In this document: positions 1-8,657 of the stretch, one piece after another
Layout: the number at the start of each line of letters is the position of its first letter
Numbering within the stretch: position 1 is the stretch's first letter
Source: Nodosilinea nodulosa PCC 7104
GTDB taxonomy: Bacteria > Cyanobacteriota > Cyanobacteriia > Phormidesmidales > Phormidesmidaceae
Assembly (NCBI RefSeq): GCF_000309385.1
Contig: NZ_JH976537.1
Location: 1,514,214 to 1,578,213, forward strand
DNA: 64,000 nucleotides
Direction: 5' to 3'
Translations under genes and position numbers: made by a program
The notes under the pieces: generated by a model
Database searches by the model: none
What the model saw: the letters and a program-made list of their open reading frames with translations, nothing else
Told to the model about the DNA's origin: nothing

Positions 1-377
1 AGGATGCCGCCATTGAAGCGGCCATTCTGGCGCTGCCCTACGGCTATAGCGCCTCGCTGCTAGAGGGGGCCGCCAACCTCAGCGGCGGTCAGCGCCAGCG
101 CCTGGAGATCGCCCGCGCCCTGGTGGGAAACCCCTCGATTTTGATCTTGGACGAAGCCACCAGCGCCCTGGATACCGAAACCGAGCAAATCATCGATCAA
201 AACCTGCGGCGGCGGGGCTGCACCTGCGTGATTGTCGCCCACCGCCTCAGCACCATCCGCGACTGCGACGAAATTTTGGTGTTTGAGCAGGGCAAGGTCG
301 TGCAGCGCGGCACCCACGAAAGCCTCTGGGCCGAGGGGGGGCTGTACGGCAAGCTGATTCAAAGCGAAGGAGGGTGA
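1..377 (+). CDS. NHLP-type peptide exporter, ABC ATPase C-terminus (5'-partial)
   Basis: Only the last ~125 residues are in the window; the reading frame is open from base 3 to a TGA at 375-377. It shows the second half of an ABC nucleotide-binding domain: signature [15 protein letters not shown], Walker B and D-loop [11 protein letters not shown], and the H-loop [11 protein letters not shown]. This is the export-type (ABCB/bacteriocin) class. The next gene is an NHLP/Nif11-peptide ABC exporter of the kind normally encoded beside a peptidase-ABC partner, so this is probably that C39-peptidase exporter; the peptidase and membrane domains would lie upstream, outside the window. That identity is inference from context; the ATPase assignment is certain. 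Confidence 0.85.
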   Translation, partial: DAAIEAAILALPYGYSASLLEGAANLSGGQRQRLEIARALVGNPSILILDEATSALDTETEQIIDQNLRRRGCTCVIVAHRLSTIRDCDEILVFEQGKVVQRGTHESLWAEGGLYGKLIQSEGG

Positions 378-412
378 GCAGAGTGAATGTGAGTGCTGAG
401 AACATTTTGAGT

Positions 413-436
413 GGTGCATTGCTTCGCGAATGCACC
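413..436. repeat. REP-like palindrome, copy 1
   Basis: Perfect 8 bp arms GGTGCATT and AATGCACC around an 8-base centre GCTTCGCG, followed by CTAC. The identical 24-mer occurs again at 34044-34067; degenerate relatives are at 661-693 and 34098-34170. All lie between genes, as expected of dispersed palindromic repeats. Confidence 0.8.
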
Positions 437-660
437 CTACAGCTTACGAAAGTGAGAGTTTGGCTGTTTATCTCAACAGATAGCCAACAGACTGCGACCG
501 ATCAACCCTCCAAATTTAGCAATTTTCCAGTTGATCCTTCCGTTGGGTCCAGGGCGGCGGCACGGCCCTGGTCGAGGGGGTCTGGGGACATTTCGATTGT
601 CCCCAGCGGCAAGCTTGGCTTTACTAGATTTTGACCTACAGCACCTAGAACCCCTCTAAA

Positions 661-693
661 TAGTGCATTGCTTCGCTCTGGCGCTTGCACCCC
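661..693. repeat. degenerate REP-like palindrome
   Basis: Contains the left half GTGCATTGCTTCGC of the repeat seen at 413-436, with an altered right half that retains GCACCC. It sits directly before the NHLP exporter gene and includes the upstream TTG codon at 685, which argues against that TTG as a true start. Confidence 0.55.
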
Positions 694-720
694 CAGGAAA
701 CCCATAAACTTACCGCTACC

Positions 721-3700
721 ATGCTGCAATCTGCGATCGCCCCTTTCCCCCGCACTATCACCGCCAACCAACCCCTGCTGCTCACCGATCCCACCCGGCT
801 GTGGCAGGTCAAATCGGGCCGGGTCGCCATCTTTGCGGTGCCCATGGCCGACGGCCAGCCCAGCGGCGAACGGCGCTTTCTCTTCATCGTCGGGGCTGGG
901 GAAGCCCTGTTTGCCGCCGATACTTGCTCCAACACCGGCCTGGGGCTGATCGCCGTCGCCGTCGAACCCGCCGAAATTGCCCCCCTGCCCCTGAGCGAAA
1001 CCGACGATGCCGACTGCCCCACCCCCCTGCTAAAAGCCCTGATTGACCCCTGGATTCACCACTGGGGTAGCATCGACGGCTTTCCCAGAACCGCCCAAAC
1101 CGGCCAGGTGCCCGAAGTCCACTACATTTCCCTCACCCGTGGCCAGGTCTGTCGGCCCGACACCCAGGTGCTGTGGATTCGCATGCAGGAGGGCACCGCC
1201 ACCTGGATGGGCAATCCCAATTTTCCGATTACCGCCGCGCTGGGCTGCTTTCCCCTGGGGCAGGGCACCTATATGCAGGCCCAGGACCACATCGAGTTTT
1301 TTGCCCGCCCCACCGCCGAGGTCAAATCTCGCAAGGTTTTGCTGCGAGGCATCGCCCAGCTCCACCGCTACTGCTTTAGCACCCTGGAGCAGATCGACGC
1401 CCGCCACCAGCGCCTGAGTTTAAAGCGGTTCCAGCAGCGCCAGCAGCTCAACCAGGCCGTTACCGAGAACGTCGTCCACAGCCTGGCCGGAGTGCTCGAC
1501 GGCGACGCTGCCGAGGCTGGCGAATCGCCCCTGCTGGCGGCGGCGGGGGCCGTGGGCAAAGCCCTGGGCGTCACCATTCAGCCCCCCGCCCCCTCGGAGA
1601 ACGCGGCCCGGACGAAAGAACCGCTGGATGCGATCGCCCGCGCCTCCCAACTGCGGCTGCGCCGCGTGCTGCTGCGGGGCCAGTGGTGGCAGCAGGACAG
1701 TGGCCCCATGGTCGCCTACCTCAAGGGCGACGGGCAGCAGAGCCAGCGTCTCCCCGTTGCCCTGCTGCCCGCCTCCGGCAGCCGCTACGACCTCTACGCC
1801 CCCACCGGCCTCCCTGCGAATCTAGATGCCGGCGGTCAACAATTTTCCGCCCGGCTGCGCAAAGGAACCGGGAAGAATGCCCTGCCCACCCCATCACCCC
1901 CATCCACCCATCCACCCACCTCCCCATCCACCCATCCACCCACCTCCCCATCCACCCGCACACCCATCACCCCCACCCTCGCCCAGCACCTCGACCCCGT
2001 CGCCTTCGTCTTCTACCGCCCCCTGCCGACTGGCGATCTCAACGTCCTATCGCTGCTGCACTTCGCCTTTCGCGGCCAGGGCAAAGACTGGCTGATGATC
2101 GGCTTGACGGGGGTTGCCGTCACGCTCATTGGGATGGCGGTGCCCCAGGCCACGGCGGTGCTGGTGGATACGGTGGTGCCCTACGGCGATCGCGCCCTGC
2201 TCTGGCAAATTGGTCTGGGCCTGCTGGCGGCGGCCTTTGGGGCGGCGAGCTTTCAGCTGGCCCAGGCGATCGCCACCCTGCGGGTGGAAACCGGGGCCGA
2301 TGCCCACCTGCAAGCCGCCGTCTGGGACCGCCTGCTGAAGCTGCAAACCGGCTTCTTTCGGCAGTACCCCACGGGCGATTTGGCCTCGCGGGTGTCGAGT
2401 ATTTCGGCCATTCGCCGCAAGCTCAGCGGCTCGGCCCTGCAGGGGCTGTTTGCCGGTGTCTTTTCGCTGCTAAACCTGGGCCTGCTGATCTACTACAGCC
2501 CCACCCTGGCCGGGGTGGCCCTGGTGGTGGGGCTGCTGGTAATGGGCATCACCCTGGCCTCAGGCCTGGTGCTGGTGCGCCGCTATCGCCCGCTGCTCGA
2601 AATTCAGGGCCAGCTCTACGGCCTGGTGGTACAGCTAATCAACGGCATCGCCAAACTGCGCATGGCCGGGGCCGAGGAGCGGGCCTTTGCCGCCTGGGGC
2701 CAGCGCTACGGCCAGCAGCTCCGCCTCACCCTCAGCACCCAGCAGCTCGAAGATGCGGTGTCGGTCTTCAACACGGTGCTGCCAATTTTGACCACCGTGG
2801 CGCTGTTCTGGCTGGCCAGCCAAATGCTGGGCAGTGCCAGCGCGGGCCTCTCTACCGGCACGTTTTTGGCCTTTTCCGTGGCCTTTGGCACCTTTATTAC
2901 CGGAGCCACCAGCCTTAGCAACACCCTGGTAGACCTGCTGGATGTGGTGCCCCTGTGGCAGCGGGCCAGCCCCATTCTCCACGCCGAGCCCGAGGTCAAC
3001 CTGACCAAGGCCGATCCGGGCCAGCTGACGGGGGCATTTTCGGTCGATCGGGTCACTTTTCGCTACAGCGACGAGGGTCCGGTGATTCTCGACAATGTTA
3101 GTTTTGCGGCCCAGCCGGGGGAATTCATCGCCCTGGTGGGGCCGTCCGGCTCGGGCAAATCCACCGCCATGCGGCTGCTCTTGGGGTTCGACACGCCCCA
3201 GGCGGGCAGCGTCTACTACGACGGCCAGGCCCTGGCGGGGCTGGATGTGGTAGCGGTGCGTCGGCAGTGCGGGGTGGTGCTGCAAACCAGCCGCCTCAGC
3301 GCCGGGTCGATTTTTGAGAACCTGGCCGGGGGGGCGCTGATCTCCCTCGACGACGCCTGGGATGCTGCCGAGAAGGCGGGCCTGGCCGCCGACCTGCGGG
3401 CGATGCCGATGCAGATGCACACGGTGGTCAGCGAGGGGGGCAGCAACCTGTCGGGGGGCCAGCGTCAGCGCCTGCTGATTGCCCGCGCCCTGGCGGTGAA
3501 GCCCAAAATCATGCTGATGGATGAGGCCACCAGCGCCCTGGACAACCGCACCCAGGCGATCGTCACCGAAAGCCTGGACCGCCTCAAGGTGACGCGGGTG
3601 GTGATTGCCCACCGGCTCAGCACCATTCGCCACGCCGATCGCATCTACGTGCTGGAGGCGGGTCGCCTGGTGCAGCAGGGCAGCTTTGAGGACCTGGCCG

Positions 3701-3747
3701 GCCAGCCGGGGCTGTTTAGCCAGCTGATCAAGCGCCAGATGACCTGA
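721..3747 (+). CDS. NHLP bacteriocin/Nif11-peptide export ABC transporter, permease/ATPase subunit
   Basis: A 1008-residue protein from the ATG at 721 (an in-frame TTG at 685 lies in a repeat). The N-terminal ~400 residues are the regulatory-type region typical of the second ABC subunit of NHLP export systems. A transmembrane domain starts near residue 450 and a C-terminal ATPase has Walker [10 protein letters not shown] (~807-815), signature LSGGQRQRL, Walker [13 protein letters not shown] and H-loop IAHRLSTIR. Family members export leader-peptide natural products with an HlyD-type adaptor and a C39-peptidase ABC partner. Oddity: a Pro/Ser/Thr/His linker (~residues 394-413) encoded by a tandem 24 bp repeat just before the membrane domain. 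No precursor peptide or modifying enzyme is visible downstream. Confidence 0.88.
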   Translation: MLQSAIAPFPRTITANQPLLLTDPTRLWQVKSGRVAIFAVPMADGQPSGERRFLFIVGAGEALFAADTCSNTGLGLIAVAVEPAEIAPLPLSETDDADCPTPLLKALIDPWIHHWGSIDGFPRTAQTGQVPEVHYISLTRGQVCRPDTQVLWIRMQEGTATWMGNPNFPITAALGCFPLGQGTYMQAQDHIEFFARPTAEVKSRKVLLRGIAQLHRYCFSTLEQIDARHQRLSLKRFQQRQQLNQAVTENVVHSLAGVLDGDAAEAGESPLLAAAGAVGKALGVTIQPPAPSENAARTKEPLDAIARASQLRLRRVLLRGQWWQQDSGPMVAYLKGDGQQSQRLPVALLPASGSRYDLYAPTGLPANLDAGGQQFSARLRKGTGKNALPTPSPPSTHPPTSPSTHPPTSPSTRTPITPTLAQHLDPVAFVFYRPLPTGDLNVLSLLHFAFRGQGKDWLMIGLTGVAVTLIGMAVPQATAVLVDTVVPYGDRALLWQIGLGLLAAAFGAASFQLAQAIATLRVETGADAHLQAAVWDRLLKLQTGFFRQYPTGDLASRVSSISAIRRKLSGSALQGLFAGVFSLLNLGLLIYYSPTLAGVALVVGLLVMGITLASGLVLVRRYRPLLEIQGQLYGLVVQLINGIAKLRMAGAEERAFAAWGQRYGQQLRLTLSTQQLEDAVSVFNTVLPILTTVALFWLASQMLGSASAGLSTGTFLAFSVAFGTFITGATSLSNTLVDLLDVVPLWQRASPILHAEPEVNLTKADPGQLTGAFSVDRVTFRYSDEGPVILDNVSFAAQPGEFIALVGPSGSGKSTAMRLLLGFDTPQAGSVYYDGQALAGLDVVAVRRQCGVVLQTSRLSAGSIFENLAGGALISLDDAWDAAEKAGLAADLRAMPMQMHTVVSEGGSNLSGGQRQRLLIARALAVKPKIMLMDEATSALDNRTQAIVTESLDRLKVTRVVIAHRLSTIRHADRIYVLEAGRLVQQGSFEDLAGQPGLFSQLIKRQMT
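1901..1957 (+). repeat. 24 bp tandem repeat inside exporter gene
   Basis: Two exact 24 bp units (1901-1924, 1925-1948) and a 9 bp third start, built from the heptamer-like words CATCCACC and CCACCTCC. In frame, each adds the eight-residue unit STHPPTSP to the linker. The words resemble the G-rich short tandem repeats at 46551-46640, suggesting a repeat that invaded a tolerant linker. Confidence 0.8.
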
Positions 3748-3843
3748 AATTCGGCGGCTATGGCGGGCCTGATCGCCCGATCGCCAGGCCAGGGCGCAGA
3801 GGGCCGGGTCCGTATGGTTCTACCCGGCGATCGCTGTCGATCC

Positions 3844-3953
3844 AGCTAGAGCTATGGGCCGTCTGGTTAAGACTTGTCTCCCATAAACGTTCCAGCGTTT
3901 GAACGTTCACAGGGTTTCTGGATGTCCTAACCAACGCGACTATGGCTCTAGCT
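3844..3953. mobile_element. MITE-like palindromic element, copy 1
   Basis: A 110 bp near-perfect palindrome: ends AGCTAGAGC / GCTCTAGCT, inner arms such as GGTTAAGAC / GTCCTAACC, centre AACGTT-(10)-AACGTT. A second copy in reverse orientation lies at 35634-35739, about 85% identical by eye, including the shared block GGATGTCCTAACCAACG. There is no coding capacity and no transposase in the window, so it would be non-autonomous. It overlaps the most upstream possible start (3942) of the histidine kinase gene. Confidence 0.75.
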
Positions 3954-4025
3954 CCAGCTTCCCCAGGCGGCTTAAGAGTTTCTGTCAGTTCACCCGTGTT
4001 CCGTGGGAATCAGCCTAGACTGCTT

Positions 4026-5366
4026 ATGTGCAGCGTCAGCATCCGGAGAGCTTTGAGAAACCTACAAAACTACTTCAGCTCTGGCGTATCAGAGGCCCAG
4101 CCTATCGGCCCGGAGCCGCCCCTCGACTTGGCCCAGGCCAACCGGGTGGTGCAGGCGTCGCTGGGCAAACTGGCCGATGAACCCGACCTGGAAACGTTTT
4201 TGGGCCATTTGCTCAGGGTGTGTGCCGATCGCTTTGGCGCCCCAGAGGCAGGCATTTGGCGCTACGAAAACGGTCTGTTTCGCCTGTTTGTCTCCTACGA
4301 AGACGGCGAGATCAAGTCCCAGGAGGCCATTGGCCACCCCGGCGCATCGCTGGCCGTAGCCCGCAAAATTCGCAACCAGCAGGTGCTGAGCCGCCTGCGC
4401 AAGCGAGAAATGATTAGCGACTACCCCGAAGACTTTGCCGCCCAGCCGGTGTACGAGCACTTTCGGGGCTACTTTCAGCGGCGGGGCATTCAGGCGGCCC
4501 ACAAAATTCCGCTATTTTTGGGCGATGACCTGCGGGGCATTTTGGTCATGCGGTTTACCCACCGTCGCCGGTTCAACTCCGCCGAGACCGAGCTGGCCGT
4601 CGCCCTGGGCAACCAGGCCGTGCTGGCCCTGGAGCTAACTCGCCTGGCCGAGGCGGCCCAGAGCGCCGCCATTGTGGAAGAGCGCAACCGCATGGCCCGC
4701 GACATCCACGATACCCTGGCCCAGACTTTCACCAGCATTTTGATGCGGCTGCAGACGGCCTCCCTCGCGCTCAGCGACCCGATTGCGGCCCCTGCGGCCC
4801 CTGCCGAGGCCCAGGCCGCCCTGACCAATATCGATCGCGCCTGCGAACTGGCCCGCGAGGGGCTGGCCAACACCCGACGATCGGTGCAGGCGCTGCGCCC
4901 CCCGGATCTGATGGGGCGATCGCTGCCCGCCGCCCTGGCCGACTGCCTCCAGCAGATGACCGGGGGCACCAGCCTCGATAGCCAGTTCTGCCTGGCGGGG
5001 CAGCCCTTTGCCCTGCCCGAGGCCACCGAACTAGAGCTGTTTCGCATTGCCCAGGAGGCAATTACCAACAGCTGCAAGCATGCCCAGGCCCGCACGATCT
5101 CGGTGCAGCTCACCTACCAAGCCAATGCCCTGCGCCTGCTGGTGGCCGATGACGGCATCGGCTTCACCCCGACCGAAGCAGCGGCGTCTAAAGGGTTTGG
5201 GCTGGTCAGCATGCAGCAGCGGGCCGATCGCATTGGCGGACGTTTGACCCTGGGCAGCGGGGCTCAGGCTCCCGCGGCTGAGGGCAACAGGCCGCCCCCC
5301 ACGCCCGAGGGCGAGGGCAGTCCGGGGACCCAGGTCTGCATCGTGCTGAATGTGAGCCAGAGTTGA
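4026..5366 (+). CDS. GAF-domain sensor histidine kinase (NarL/HisKA_3 family)
   Basis: A cytosolic two-component kinase of about 446 residues with no membrane segment. A GAF-type domain occupies roughly residues 50-200, then an HisKA_3 dimerisation box MARDIHDTLAQTF with the phosphoacceptor His near 228, then a HATPase_c domain with N-box IAQEAITNSCKHA (~340-350), G1 DDGIGF and G2 KGFGLVSM. An in-frame ATG at 3942 would add 28 residues but lies inside the palindromic repeat, so I prefer 4026; neither has a clear Shine-Dalgarno. The NarL-type regulator gene follows 38 bp later and is the obvious partner. The signal sensed is unknown; the GAF may bind a small molecule or bilin, but no diagnostic chromophore motif was identified. 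Confidence 0.88.
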   Translation: MCSVSIRRALRNLQNYFSSGVSEAQPIGPEPPLDLAQANRVVQASLGKLADEPDLETFLGHLLRVCADRFGAPEAGIWRYENGLFRLFVSYEDGEIKSQEAIGHPGASLAVARKIRNQQVLSRLRKREMISDYPEDFAAQPVYEHFRGYFQRRGIQAAHKIPLFLGDDLRGILVMRFTHRRRFNSAETELAVALGNQAVLALELTRLAEAAQSAAIVEERNRMARDIHDTLAQTFTSILMRLQTASLALSDPIAAPAAPAEAQAALTNIDRACELAREGLANTRRSVQALRPPDLMGRSLPAALADCLQQMTGGTSLDSQFCLAGQPFALPEATELELFRIAQEAITNSCKHAQARTISVQLTYQANALRLLVADDGIGFTPTEAAASKGFGLVSMQQRADRIGGRLTLGSGAQAPAAEGNRPPPTPEGEGSPGTQVCIVLNVSQS

Positions 5367-5401
5367 ACGAAAGCCAGAGTTGAATGTAAGCCAGAGTCAA
5401 A
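5351..5401 (+). repeat. three 17 bp tandem repeats at kinase/regulator junction
   Basis: Three successive 17 bp units (5351-5367, 5368-5384, 5385-5401) with the core AGCCAGAGTTGAA. The first encodes the last residues of the kinase and includes its stop codon; the other two fill the spacer up to the regulator ATG at 5405. It looks like slippage that duplicated the end of the gene. Confidence 0.8.
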
Positions 5402-5404
5402 CCT

Positions 5405-6067
5405 ATGGTGATGCAAACTGACCAGGGGACGATCGCTCAACGGCCAACGGCCCCCATTCGCGTGCTCATTACCGACGATCACCCAGCCATGCGCGAGGGG
5501 CTGTCGGCCCTGCTAGAGCGTCAGGTCGATCTTCAGGTGGTCGCCATGGCCGCCGATGGCTACGACGCGATCGCCCTGATTCGCACCCACCAGCCCGACG
5601 TCATTTTGATGGATCTGCGCATGCCCCGCCTGGAGGGGGCCGACGCCATCGCCGCCATCTGTGGCGAATGGCCCGAGGCCCGCATCATCATTCTCACCAC
5701 CTTTGACGGCGACGAGGACATCTTCCGCGCCCTGCGGGCGGGAGCCAGGGGCTACCTGCTCAAAGACGCCCCCTGCGAAGAGCTGTTCACCGCCATTCGC
5801 CAGGTGCATGGCGGCCAAAAATACATCATGTCGCAGGTGGCCCAAAAGCTCACCGATCGCTTTCAAAGCTCAGAACTCACCGATCGCGAGATGGAGGTGC
5901 TAAAGCTGCTGGTGCAGGGCAACACCAACCGCGACATCAGCGAATTGCTCTGCATCGCCGAGGGCACGGTGAAGTTCCACGTGCGCAACATTCTAGATAA
6001 GCTCGGAGCCAGCGATCGCACCCAGGCCGTCACCATCGCCCTCAAGCGCGGCCTGGCGCGGCTTTAG
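5405..6067 (+). CDS. NarL/FixJ-family response regulator
   Basis: A 220-residue regulator: receiver domain with acidic pocket TDDH (24-26) and phosphoacceptor Asp70 in DVILMDLRMP, switch residues in IILTTFDGD, and Lys in LLKDAP. A LuxR/GerE helix-turn-helix follows (LTDREMEVLKLL, then GTVKFHVRNILDKL; ~160-215). It binds DNA as a phosphorylated dimer in this family. It is cotranscribed with the kinase upstream, and its TAG lies in the left arm of a 17 bp hairpin that ends the operon. Targets cannot be read from the sequence. Confidence 0.92.
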   Translation: MVMQTDQGTIAQRPTAPIRVLITDDHPAMREGLSALLERQVDLQVVAMAADGYDAIALIRTHQPDVILMDLRMPRLEGADAIAAICGEWPEARIIILTTFDGDEDIFRALRAGARGYLLKDAPCEELFTAIRQVHGGQKYIMSQVAQKLTDRFQSSELTDREMEVLKLLVQGNTNRDISELLCIAEGTVKFHVRNILDKLGASDRTQAVTIALKRGLARL

Positions 6068-6101
6068 CCCAATTCAGCTCAGACCTGAGCTGAATTGGGC
6101 T
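6066..6101. terminator. bidirectional hairpin between convergent genes
   Basis: Perfect 17 bp arms (6066-6082 and 6085-6101, AGCCCAATTCAGCTCAG and its complement) with a 2-base loop. The arms contain the stop codons of both the response regulator (+) and the antitoxin (-). No long T-run follows on either strand, so a purely intrinsic terminator is less certain than the hairpin itself. Confidence 0.7.
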
Positions 6102-6330
6102 CATCCCCCGGTAGCGGGTCAACATCGGGCACTCGCGCCAGCAGTTGGGCAAACTGTTCCTCGTCAAATTTTTCAGCATACCGCCGCAGTAGGCGCTCAG
6201 TTCTGGCTGCCCCTACCTTCTCTGCGATCGCAGCTACCAACCACTGATCGAGGGAAACACCGCTGTCAGCCGCTAACTGGCGAATTTCCTCCAGCAGGTC
6301 GCTGGGGAGCGATAACGGATAAGAACTCAT
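6079..6330 (-). CDS. ribbon-helix-helix-like antitoxin
   Basis: An 83-residue protein starting YPLSLPSDLLEEIRQLAADS, the pattern of a short beta strand followed by two helices seen in ribbon-helix-helix antitoxins. It overlaps the PIN toxin gene by 4 bp (ATGA) and lies downstream of it, so toxin is translated first. Presumably it neutralises the PIN nuclease and represses the operon. The C-terminus is acidic (DVDPLPGDEPN), fitting toxin-binding. The family is inferred from pattern and context. Confidence 0.7.
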   Translation of the reverse strand: MSSYPLSLPSDLLEEIRQLAADSGVSLDQWLVAAIAEKVGAARTERLLRRYAEKFDEEQFAQLLARVPDVDPLPGDEPNSAQV

Positions 6331-6767
6331 TGGGTTAATCTCTCCACTAACGTATGCCTAGCGAGCACAGTTTGCGGCCTGAGCACTTTAAGGCCAAAGC
6401 GTTGAGCTGCGGGCAGAAAATCTTGCACATTAAAGGTCACAATGGCCTGAGCCTGAGCGTTAATGGCACAGTCAAGAACCATTTCATCATCTGGATCCGT
6501 AAGCTGAGGACGCCACATAAAATAGATCGGCACTGGAACCATGCGAGACGCCAACATCGCCAAAACCAAATCTATTTCGTGGTCATCGATCCAGAAATTC
6601 CTCAGGTTGGCATCTCGGCGCAGTACGTCGTCATACTCTAAAAATAGCGCTTCTGAAACTGCACCGTTAACCAGTCCCTGACTCAGCGCTTGTAAAATTA
6701 CAAAGCTTGCACCTCGACGCGATCTAAGCGCAGCCACCCAAATATTGGTATCGAAAACATAGAGCAT
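6327..6767 (-). CDS. PIN-family toxin (putative TA ribonuclease)
   Basis: About 146 residues from the ATG at 6767, which is followed directly by the PIN beta-strand LYVFDTNIWVAAL; an in-frame ATG at 6821 would add an 18-residue tail with no family counterpart. PIN acidic residues are visible: Asp in VFDTN, Glu in FLEYDDVLRR, Asp in DPDDEMVLDCA, and the final strand AIVTFNVQDF. This fits the PIN family annotated as toxin component of TA systems (COG1569/TIGR00305). Such proteins cut RNA in a metal-dependent way. Order toxin-antitoxin with a 4 bp overlap is noted as unusual relative to classical vapBC. Confidence 0.82.
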   Translation of the reverse strand: MLYVFDTNIWVAALRSRRGASFVILQALSQGLVNGAVSEALFLEYDDVLRRDANLRNFWIDDHEIDLVLAMLASRMVPVPIYFMWRPQLTDPDDEMVLDCAINAQAQAIVTFNVQDFLPAAQRFGLKVLRPQTVLARHTLVERLTQ

Positions 6768-6914
6768 GGCTTTGTGGGCAAGCTTGACAGTTGATGTCCT
6801 GCCATGGGCTGATTCTCGCATAGGACGCTGGTGGCATCACAATCTGTAAAACTCGATACCCCCATCGGGCAGTACTCTGGTGAAGGTCATTCGTGAATCC
6901 GGGGGAGACAGTCA

Positions 6915-7571
6915 ATGCCTGTAGGATTACCTGAATTCGTAGAAAACCCAGAAAACCGCTGCCCGGTGATCTTGCTGCTCGACACCTCCAACTCCATGGC
7001 GGGCGAGCCGATTCAAGAGCTGGGCCGGGGCGTGGAGGTGTTTAAGCAGGACATTCTGAAAGACAGCAAGGCGGCCCTGAGTGTGGAAGTGGCGATCGTC
7101 GCCTTTGGGCCGGTGCGGCTGGTGCAAGACTTTACCACCATCGACCAGCTCACCTCGCCGGAGCTGGTGGCCGACGGCCTCACGCCCATCGGGGAGGCGA
7201 TCGACTATTCCCTGGCGCTGCTGGAAGCGCGCAAAGAAACCTACAAAGAAAACGGCATTCAGTACTATCGGCCCTGGATTTTTTTGATTACCGATGGTGC
7301 GCCCACCGATACCTGGCAGGCGGCGGCGGAAAAAATTCGCGCCGGGGAGGCGGCCCGCAAATTCTGCTTCTTTGCCGTCGGCGTGGAGGGGGCCGACATG
7401 AAGACCCTCAGCCAGATTGCCCCGGCGGAGCGCCCGCCGCTGCTGCTGAAGGGGCTCGACTTTAGCCCCATGTTTGTCTGGCTGAGCACGTCGATGAAGC
7501 GGGTGTCGAGCAGCAAGGTGGGCGAGGCCCTGGCCCTGCCCCCGGTGGAGTGGGGCCAAATCACCACGTAG
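6915..7571 (+). CDS. VWA-domain protein, TerY-like
   Basis: A 218-residue soluble von Willebrand factor A domain. The full MIDAS is present: DTSNS (residues 23-27), Thr in GLTPIGEAI, and Asp in LITDGAPTDTW. It belongs to the TerY-like group often annotated with tellurium resistance. It leads a triad with a PP2C phosphatase (70 bp on) and a protein kinase, the gene set known as TerY-P (VWA-PP2C-kinase). In that setting the VWA protein is thought to be a scaffold or substrate for reversible phosphorylation; its ligand is unknown. No TerD-type genes are nearby, so a link to tellurite itself is not supported here. Confidence 0.85.
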   Translation: MPVGLPEFVENPENRCPVILLLDTSNSMAGEPIQELGRGVEVFKQDILKDSKAALSVEVAIVAFGPVRLVQDFTTIDQLTSPELVADGLTPIGEAIDYSLALLEARKETYKENGIQYYRPWIFLITDGAPTDTWQAAAEKIRAGEAARKFCFFAVGVEGADMKTLSQIAPAERPPLLLKGLDFSPMFVWLSTSMKRVSSSKVGEALALPPVEWGQITT

Positions 7572-7641
7572 GGGCACAAGGCGCGTGCCCTACTGTCGGG
7601 ATTCTAGACAGGCTGAATCTTTCACTTTTTAGGACATCATT

Positions 7642-8457
7642 GTGGGTTGGAGAGCCATTGCCCGGTCGGCCATCGGCACCCGTCACCAGGAACAGCAGCA
7701 GCCCTGCCAGGACTATGGGGCGGTGGTGGTGGCTGCGCCCAGGGCCGAGCGCGAGCGCCACGGGGTGATTGTGGGCGCGGTGGCCGATGGGGCAGGCAGC
7801 ACCCCTCACTCGGATATTGGGGCGAAGCTGGCGGTAGCGACGACCCTGCGGTATCTGGCGGGCAGCGAAATTTGGCTGCAAAAGCGGCAGCGATCGTGGC
7901 AAAACTGGGAGCAGCCGCCCGCCGAGGCAATGATGGGCAAGCTGTTTGCCAAGGCGGTGGCGCGATCGCAGACTCAGCTTGCCCAGCGGGCCAGCACCCA
8001 GGGCTGGCAGCAGGAGGAGTTGGCCTGCACCCTGCTGGCCTTTTTGGCCACCCCTAACTGGCTGGCGGCCATGCAGATTGGCGACGGCTTTATGGTGGTG
8101 AGCTACGGCCAGGCCCAGGCCGACTATCAGCTGCTGTTTCAGCCCGATCGCGGCGAGTTTGCCAACCAGACCACCTTTGTTACCGCCGCCAGTGCCCTGG
8201 ACACCATGCAGGTCGCCGTGGTGGGGCAGCCTCCCCGGTTCATTGCCGCCGCCACCGATGGCCTGGAGCGAGTCGCCCTGCGCCTGAAAGACTGGACCCC
8301 CTTTGCCCCCTTCTTCAGCCCCCTGGAAGAATACCTGTGGGAAACCCCCCACCCCGAGACCGACGACGCCTATCTGATCAGCTTTCTCACCTCGGAGCGG
8401 CTCAACCAAAAAACCGACGACGACAAAACCCTGGTACTCTGCCGCTACGAGGCCTGA
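7642..8457 (+). CDS. PP2C-family serine/threonine phosphatase
   Basis: A 271-residue PP2C-like phosphatase with GTG start at 7642 behind an AGGA (7631). Metal-site residues can be followed: CQDYG (Asp24), AVADGAGST (Asp49-Gly50), AAATDGLERV, and the C-terminal KTDDDKTLVL. This is the divergent PP2C_2-type fold. It sits between the VWA protein and the kinase and probably reverses that kinase's phosphorylation. No membrane segment. Confidence 0.85.
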   Translation: MGWRAIARSAIGTRHQEQQQPCQDYGAVVVAAPRAERERHGVIVGAVADGAGSTPHSDIGAKLAVATTLRYLAGSEIWLQKRQRSWQNWEQPPAEAMMGKLFAKAVARSQTQLAQRASTQGWQQEELACTLLAFLATPNWLAAMQIGDGFMVVSYGQAQADYQLLFQPDRGEFANQTTFVTAASALDTMQVAVVGQPPRFIAAATDGLERVALRLKDWTPFAPFFSPLEEYLWETPHPETDDAYLISFLTSERLNQKTDDDKTLVLCRYEA

Positions 8458-8625
8458 GCCACGGTCCGTTTGGCTACCCTCCGGGGCCAAGCAAACCCGG
8501 TGGCCCCTGTAACACCGCCCATCTGGCATCTTGAACGATGAATGTGGGGTTTTACGGACAATTTTTGCAGATAGGGCCGGGGTTTTGCGGGTGAACCAGG
8601 TTAGTCAATTGCTGAGGCCAGTGTT

Positions 8626-8631
8626 TATAGT
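8626..8631 (+). promoter_or_regulatory. possible -10 element before kinase gene
   Basis: TATAGT lies 26 bp before the kinase ATG in a 200 bp gap after the phosphatase gene. No good -35 is found at normal spacing (TTAGTC at 8601 is too far). It suggests the kinase may have its own promoter. Confidence 0.3.
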
Positions 8632-8657
8632 GGTTGCTGATTTATAGGCGAGGCCCG

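Larger units (their letters stand above)
378..720. other. 343 bp spacer between the two exporter genes
   Basis: No convincing gene. It holds a REP-like palindrome at 413-436 and a degenerate copy at 661-693, separated by unremarkable sequence. The second copy overlaps a possible TTG start at 685 that I do not accept. The spacer shows the two ABC genes are separate and not one frameshifted gene. Confidence 0.6.

Noticed and set aside
1..720. First two ABC genes as one frameshifted exporter
   Set aside because: Each has its own complete ATPase end, and a 343 bp spacer with repeats separates them; NHLP systems normally have two ABC genes.
2635..3633. Long minus-strand ORF of 332 codons across the exporter gene
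   Set aside because: It is a frame shadow of a well-supported GC-rich gene: no family resemblance, low-complexity Gly/His/Arg composition. The same applies to 20405-21718 (-), 37641-38870 (+), 1683-2918 (+), 29625-30527 (+) and 13959-14867 (+).
3844..3953. Intact insertion sequence
   Set aside because: Element is ~110 bp and non-coding; no transposase was found in the window, so only a MITE-like label is justified.
6327..6821. PIN toxin start at ATG 6821
   Set aside because: Adds 18 residues without PIN character; the PIN first strand begins right after the ATG at 6767.
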